From: an uncultured Bacteroidota bacterium
GTDB lineage: Bacteria; Bacteroidota; Bacteroidia; Chitinophagales; Chitinophagaceae
Assembly (NCBI GenBank): GCA_937928385.1
Contig: CALEZD010000002.1
Location: forward strand, 27,907-91,906
DNA: 64,000 bases
Direction: 5' to 3'
The first letter of the stretch is position 1; every line of letters starts with the position of its first letter. Position numbers and translations under genes: made by a program. Of this stretch, positions 60,601-64,000 are shown in pieces. The notes under the pieces are model-generated. The model ran no database searches. It saw nothing but the letters and a program-made list of their open reading frames with translations, and was not told the DNA's origin.

Positions 60601-63600
60601 TCTATAGCGGGTACATGGTGCACTACTACTGTCGTTGTGTCTTTAGGAGATGGGCAATTGTTCACCGTTACATAAACAATATAATCTCCTGAATGGAATG
60701 TGTCGGCATTTGTAATGGCAGGCCATTGAGCAGAGGAACTGAACGATTGCGGCCCTGTCCAGTAGTATGTGGCACCGGGTATGGCGGATGATATAAGTTG
60801 TAACATTGAACCCGCACATAATGGGCTGTTACTGCTTGCCAACGGAGTGGCAGGTGTCGGGTGGATGATAACAGTTGTAGTGTCGGCTACAGATGTACAG
60901 TTATTTTTTGTTGCCGTGAGTATATACATGCCCGATTGTCCGGGGAGGGCATTAGTTATTACCGGGTTTTGAACTGTTGAACTAAAGCTCAACGGACCTG
61001 TCCACGACCAGGTAACCCCGCTTGAGTCGGCTGATGCGAATAGTCTCAATGTATCTCCTTCGCATATAGGTGTGTTATTGTTAGTAGCTACAACAGGTAA
61101 GTTAGGGTCAACCAGTTGTATTGCCGTTGCCGAATCAGAAGTACAGTTGTTTAAAGTAACTGTAATGCCTGAGTACAGGCCCGCGCCCAGTCCGGTAATA
61201 GCCAGCCTGCCGGATGTATTGGTAGCAATAAGCTGTGAAGGTTGTGCAGTTGAATTTTTATTGTATTGTACAGTATATGCTGTGTTGCCCAGCAAGCCTG
61301 TTAATATAATGCTGCCTTCTGTACCATTGCAGGTAATAGGGTGCATATATTCCGCACTATCTATTTCAGGCACCTGGTGTACTATCGCTGTTGTAGTGTC
61401 CGGCAGGGAGTAACAATTGTTCACGATAGCACGCACAATATAATTGCCGCTATGCGATGAATCAGCATTGGTTATAGCCGGAGATTGTATTGATGCAGTA
61501 AATGACTTTGGGCCTGTCCATTCATAAGTTGCGCCTGCAACTGTAGAAGAGGTAAGCTGTAAGATACTGCCTGAACATATAGGCGTATTGTCCGAAGCAA
61601 CGGGAGTTGCCGGAGTGGGGTGTACCAATACTGTTGCTGTGTCTGTAGCGGATGTACAATTGTTTTTGGTAGCGTACATGGTGTATACGCCTGATTGTAC
61701 AGGAATCGCATTAGCTATTACCGGGTTTTGTACAGAAGAAGTAAAGCTCATTGGGCCTGACCATGACCATACAACTCCTGCTGAGTCACTGGTGCCTGTC
61801 AGTAATATACTTGCACCTTCGCAGATAGGTGAAACAGCAGAGGCGGTAACAACCGGAGGGTTCGGGTCATTCAGTATTGCCGGTCCGGCTACGTTCGAGT
61901 AACAGTTATATATTTCTACATGCAGGCTGTCATAATATCCCTTAGTTAAACCGGTAAGCACGATTGTGCCGGAAAATGTTCCGGTTAATGATACTGGTGT
62001 TTGTGTTACAGAATCTTTCCTGTACATGAGTTTATATATACTGCTTTGCTGCAGCCCGGATAATGTAATAGTACCATTACTGCCCAGGCAGGTGGTAGGG
62101 TGAGTAAATGTGCTGACTGTTATTACGGGTGGAACAGGGTCTGCCAGAACCATTGCAGGCAGTGGGTCTGATGTACACCCATTGGCAGAAGTAACTGTTG
62201 TATTGGTGTAATTACCAGCAGTAAGGTTGGCTATAGTCAGCACTCCTGAACCATTGGTAGCGATTGATGCCGGAGATTGTGCTGTTCCGTTTTTCAGGTA
62301 GTTGACAATGTAAGTAGCATTGGCATTCAAACCGCTTATTAATATTTTGCCATCGTTACCACCACAGGTTGTGGGATGATAAAGCGTGGTAGCTCCAATG
62401 ATGGGAGCCGGTAACGGATAAACTGCCACCGTAGTAGAGTCGGTGGGCGAGATACAACCATTCACGGTGGCGTACACGTAGTACTTGCCTGATATAGCAG
62501 GTTGTGCATTGGATATGGAAGGGTTTTGAACAGATGATGTGAAAGAAAGTGGACCGGTCCATGTATAAGTAGCACCGGTCAGGCTGTCAGCAAACAAATT
62601 CAATGTATTTCCCGAACATAATGGGCCATTGTTGCTTGCTGTTGGTAACAGTGGAGTGGGGTGAACCACTACAGTTGTAGTATCTGCTATAGAAGTACAA
62701 TTATTTTTTGTTGCGGTCAGGATATAATTTCCAGACTGTGCGGGTATTGCATTGGTAATAACAGGGTTTTGAGAAGTACTGCTGTAGCTCAACGGCCCTG
62801 TCCAGCTCCATGTGACACCTGCAGAGTCAGCTGTTGCAAATAGCTTGAGCGTGTCCTCCTCGCATATAGGTGAGTTATTGGATGTATTGACCACCGGCGC
62901 ATTGGGGTCAATTAATATAATAGTGGCTACACTATCCGAAGTACAGTTGTTTTGCGTGATAGCAATGCCGGTGTATGTTCCTGCACTGAGGCTGCTGATG
63001 GTAAGTATGCCTGTGCCATTGGTGCTGATGTTTTGCGGTGCTTGTGCAATGCTATTGTGTCTGAAGTTGACAGTGTAGTTTGTATTGTTCTTCAATCCAT
63101 AGAGGCTGACAGTCCCCTCATTGCCACCACAGGTTGTGGGATGAGAATATGCATAAGTGTCTATAATGGGTACATCATACACGATGACAATGGCTGTGTC
63201 GGGCAGCGATACACAATTGTTGACTGTAGCGGTTACGATGTAATTACCTGTATTGGGCGTGTCTACATTTCCGGCACCTGTGTTTTGTGTATTGGCACTG
63301 AAACTGAGTGGCCCTGTCCAGCTATAAGTTGCCCCTGCCACATTAGAGGCGGTGAGCATCAATGAATCGCCTGTACACAATGGGCTGTTGCTGCCCGCAA
63401 CCGGGGTTGCTGGTGTGGGGTGAACAATTACTGTAGTAGTATCAGCTATAGAAGTACAATTATTTTTTGTTGCGGTCAGGATATACATTCCTGACTGTGT
63501 GGGTATTGCATTTGTGATAGTGGGGTTTTGAGAAGTACTGCTGTAGCTCAACGGCCCTGTCCAGCTCCATGTGACACCTGCAGAGTCGGCTGTTGCAAAT

Positions 63601-64000
63601 AGCTTCAGCGTGTCCTCCTCACAGATAGGCGAGTTGTTGGATGTATTGACCACCGGGGCATTGGGGTCAATTAATATAATAGTGGCTACACTGTCCGAAG
63701 TACAGTTGTTTTGCGTGATGGCAATACCCGTGTATGTTCCCGCGCTGAGGCTGCTGATGGTAAGTATGCCTGTGCCATTAGTGCTGATGTTTTGAGGAGC
63801 CTGTGCAATACTGTTGTGCCTGAAGTTGACAGTGTAGTTTGTATTGTTCTTCAATCCATAGAGGCTGACAGTCCCCTCATTGCCACCACAGGTTGTGGGA
63901 TGAGAATATGCATAAGTGTCTATAATGGGTACATCATACACGATGACAATGGCTGTGTCGGGCAGCGATACACAATTGTTGACTGTAGCGGTTACGATGT
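57606..64000 (-). CDS. Giant SprB/Ig-repeat adhesin with type B T9SS domain (N-terminus outside window)
   Basis: The frame is open to the window edge, giving at least 2,130 residues; the apparent start at 63941 is an internal GTG. The protein consists of alternating modules: an SprB-like repeat of ~85 residues (HPTTCGG.EGTVSLYGL through ITQNNCTSDS) and Ig/PKD-like modules (SPLC.GD..L and WSWTGPLSFSS). The last ~80 residues, with AVPNAFSPNNDGLNDRF and VNRWGQKLFETND and WDGTHNGKPQ, are the gliding-motility-associated type B sorting domain. It is secreted by the type IX system and displayed on the surface as an adhesin. Gliding itself is not shown. Confidence 0.93.
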   Translation of the reverse strand, partial: IVTATVNNCVSLPDTAIVIVYDVPIIDTYAYSHPTTCGGNEGTVSLYGLKNNTNYTVNFRHNSIAQAPQNISTNGTGILTISSLSAGTYTGIAITQNNCTSDSVATIILIDPNAPVVNTSNNSPICEEDTLKLFATADSAGVTWSWTGPLSYSSTSQNPTITNAIPTQSGMYILTATKNNCTSIADTTTVIVHPTPATPVAGSNSPLCTGDSLMLTASNVAGATYSWTGPLSFSANTQNTGAGNVDTPNTGNYIVTATVNNCVSLPDTAIVIVYDVPIIDTYAYSHPTTCGGNEGTVSLYGLKNNTNYTVNFRHNSIAQAPQNISTNGTGILTISSLSAGTYTGIAITQNNCTSDSVATIILIDPNAPVVNTSNNSPICEEDTLKLFATADSAGVTWSWTGPLSYSSTSQNPVITNAIPAQSGNYILTATKNNCTSIADTTTVVVHPTPLLPTASNNGPLCSGNTLNLFADSLTGATYTWTGPLSFTSSVQNPSISNAQPAISGKYYVYATVNGCISPTDSTTVAVYPLPAPIIGATTLYHPTTCGGNDGKILISGLNANATYIVNYLKNGTAQSPASIATNGSGVLTIANLTAGNYTNTTVTSANGCTSDPLPAMVLADPVPPVITVSTFTHPTTCLGSNGTITLSGLQQSSIYKLMYRKDSVTQTPVSLTGTFSGTIVLTGLTKGYYDSLHVEIYNCYSNVAGPAILNDPNPPVVTASAVSPICEGASILLTGTSDSAGVVWSWSGPMSFTSSVQNPVIANAIPVQSGVYTMYATKNNCTSATDTATVLVHPTPATPVASDNTPICSGSILQLTSSTVAGATYEWTGPKSFTASIQSPAITNADSSHSGNYIVRAIVNNCYSLPDTTTAIVHQVPEIDSAEYMHPITCNGTEGSIILTGLLGNTAYTVQYNKNSTAQPSQLIATNTSGRLAITGLGAGLYSGITVTLNNCTSDSATAIQLVDPNLPVVATNNNTPICEGDTLRLFASADSSGVTWSWTGPLSFSSTVQNPVITNALPGQSGMYILTATKNNCTSVADTTTVIIHPTPATPLASSNSPLCAGSMLQLISSAIPGATYYWTGPQSFSSSAQWPAITNADTFHSGDYIVYVTVNNCPSPKDTTTVVVHHVPAIDTFEYSNPTTCGGTQGTITVKGLRINKLYTVDFNRNGIAQPSQNINTNNTGNLVITGLNAGVYSGIRVTLNNCTSDSISPIILNDPNAPGAYASNNTAICQGDTLVLMATADSTGVSWQWGGPMSYSSTAQNPSVLNALPGMSGTYTLTVTKNNCISIDTTTVIVHPTPATPTAVSNSPLCSGDTLLLIAPTVAGGTWSWAGPKSFTSSSQNPSVNSIDTTHKGNYIVTVSVNGCLSLPDTEVVSIYHLPAITGTSYGHPVTCGGTQGYISLSGLVPNATFTVTYKKNGTPQSPVSFSSNGSGVLTITGLNAGVYDSIRVAVQHCASNIAGPFTLQDPNAPAAFPSNNTDICQGDTLILYARSDSSGVTWSWTGPLSFTSTLQTHVLLNAQPAQSGTYFLTATKNNCSSVPTPTNVIVHATPPLPVVNSNSPLCPGDVLNLFAPNIAGASYQWTGPLSFSDTGRSPSLPNAQPVNSGTYSVIMTINGCVSPVGSANIVINTTPSAPVVQPWVYYCMDDTAQSLTAIGANLLWYTTATGGTGTPFAPIPATNTQGVSTWYVSQVVNGCEGPRSRIDVLVRPLPAPPVVTPAWVYCQDAPTTPLTATGTSLLWYTVPAGGTGTGTAPTPSSSTAGIFKWYVTQTDVNGCESKRDSTEVTINPVFRADIQVDKDTICVNDDIIVYNNNTTIPASTLTWSFDGADVISGDSSGPYVLSYNTPGVKNIRLAVNNTDCDEDDAVSVYVAPLPDGTFSVTKDGCVNGGIELNPLWKQGAAYQWSLDGGNITDSTNRTYQATWTEPGNKVIVLIVYSGLGCSSGPYTAYTTVHDKPLVSIDYVSSYDVCAEDTIALRATDSTGLQYQWMAGSRLLQSEGPQALAIVTGTDKIILTGTDEWGCRNTDSADVTAHICCEIAVPNAFSPNNDGLNDRFRIITNGNQRIGTFIIVNRWGQKLFETNDVKAGWDGTHNGKPQVMDTYYYYIKYTCTSSEVFEKKGEVILLR
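63000..64000. repeat. Near-identical 759-base tandem repeat within the adhesin gene
   Basis: Matching landmarks, such as TTGCCACCACAGGTTGTGGG at 63121 and 63880, give a period of 759 bases (253 residues). The compared stretches differ at only a few positions, so the copies duplicated recently. The second copy runs off the window edge. Further, more diverged copies follow toward the gene's 3' end. Confidence 0.85.

Noticed and set aside
57606..64000. CRISPR array suggested by regular repeats
   Set aside because: Repeats are long, in-frame protein modules of about 85-253 residues with coding continuity, not 25-40-base repeats with unique spacers.

Overview
The window looks like a chromosomal segment of a Bacteroidota bacterium, most likely of the Chitinophagales/Chitinophagaceae type. 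Signs of this are TAnnTTTG promoter elements with an upstream TTTG, secreted proteins with Por/type IX secretion C-terminal sorting domains (types A and B), SprB- and SBBP-repeat proteins, DUF4294/DUF5362/DUF5686 family proteins, a short eukaryote-like ProRS, and the tRNA-Thr/Tyr/Gly/Thr cluster next to tuf. Genes sit mostly in short operons. I assign no species.

Layout. 1-16.1 kb is a surface polysaccharide locus. A convergent multispanning membrane protein (cut by the window start) is followed by a long minus-strand operon. That operon has Wza-like and Wzc-like export proteins, an ABC exporter that could act as the flippase, two GT2 and six GT4-type glycosyltransferases (including tandem paralogues), and a polysaccharide deacetylase-like protein. 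16.2-16.6 kb is a gene-free gap with three perfect DnaA boxes, a candidate replication origin. 16.6-20 kb holds pdxH with a previously uncalled 46-residue membrane microprotein, a chromate transporter, a SCO1-like protein and a DUF4294 protein. 20-23.7 kb encodes a type IX-secreted Ig-like protein and two EGF-like lipoproteins. 23.8-26.9 kb is the tRNA cluster, then two decayed partial copies of the last tRNA-Thr, a membrane protein and tuf. 27-48 kb is mainly housekeeping: thioredoxin-like protein, class V aminotransferase, PerM-type permease, proS, FadL-like porin, DUF5686 protein, deoxynucleoside kinase, trpS, CPBP protease, AraC regulator, pyruvate dehydrogenase E2, PhoD-like phosphatase and dnaX. 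48-57.6 kb is accessory: two different dispersed intergenic repeat families, each placing direct copies on both sides of one hypothetical gene; an SBBP-repeat secreted protein; PhnA; an RRM protein; and an orphan phage terminase small-subunit homologue broken by one in-frame stop. 57.6 kb to the end is the C-terminal part of a giant SprB/Ig-repeat adhesin with a type B sorting domain, whose N-terminus lies outside the window.

How it fits together. The polysaccharide locus should build an oligosaccharide on a lipid carrier, flip it with the ABC exporter, polymerise it, and export it through Wzc/Wza. The secreted repeat proteins are cell-surface or adhesion factors delivered by a type IX system encoded elsewhere. 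I found no complete new defence or mobile system. The best candidates for something undescribed are the DnaA-box gap, the tRNA-Thr-derived palindromic repeats, the direct-repeat-bounded single genes, and the orphan terminase with flanking palindromes.
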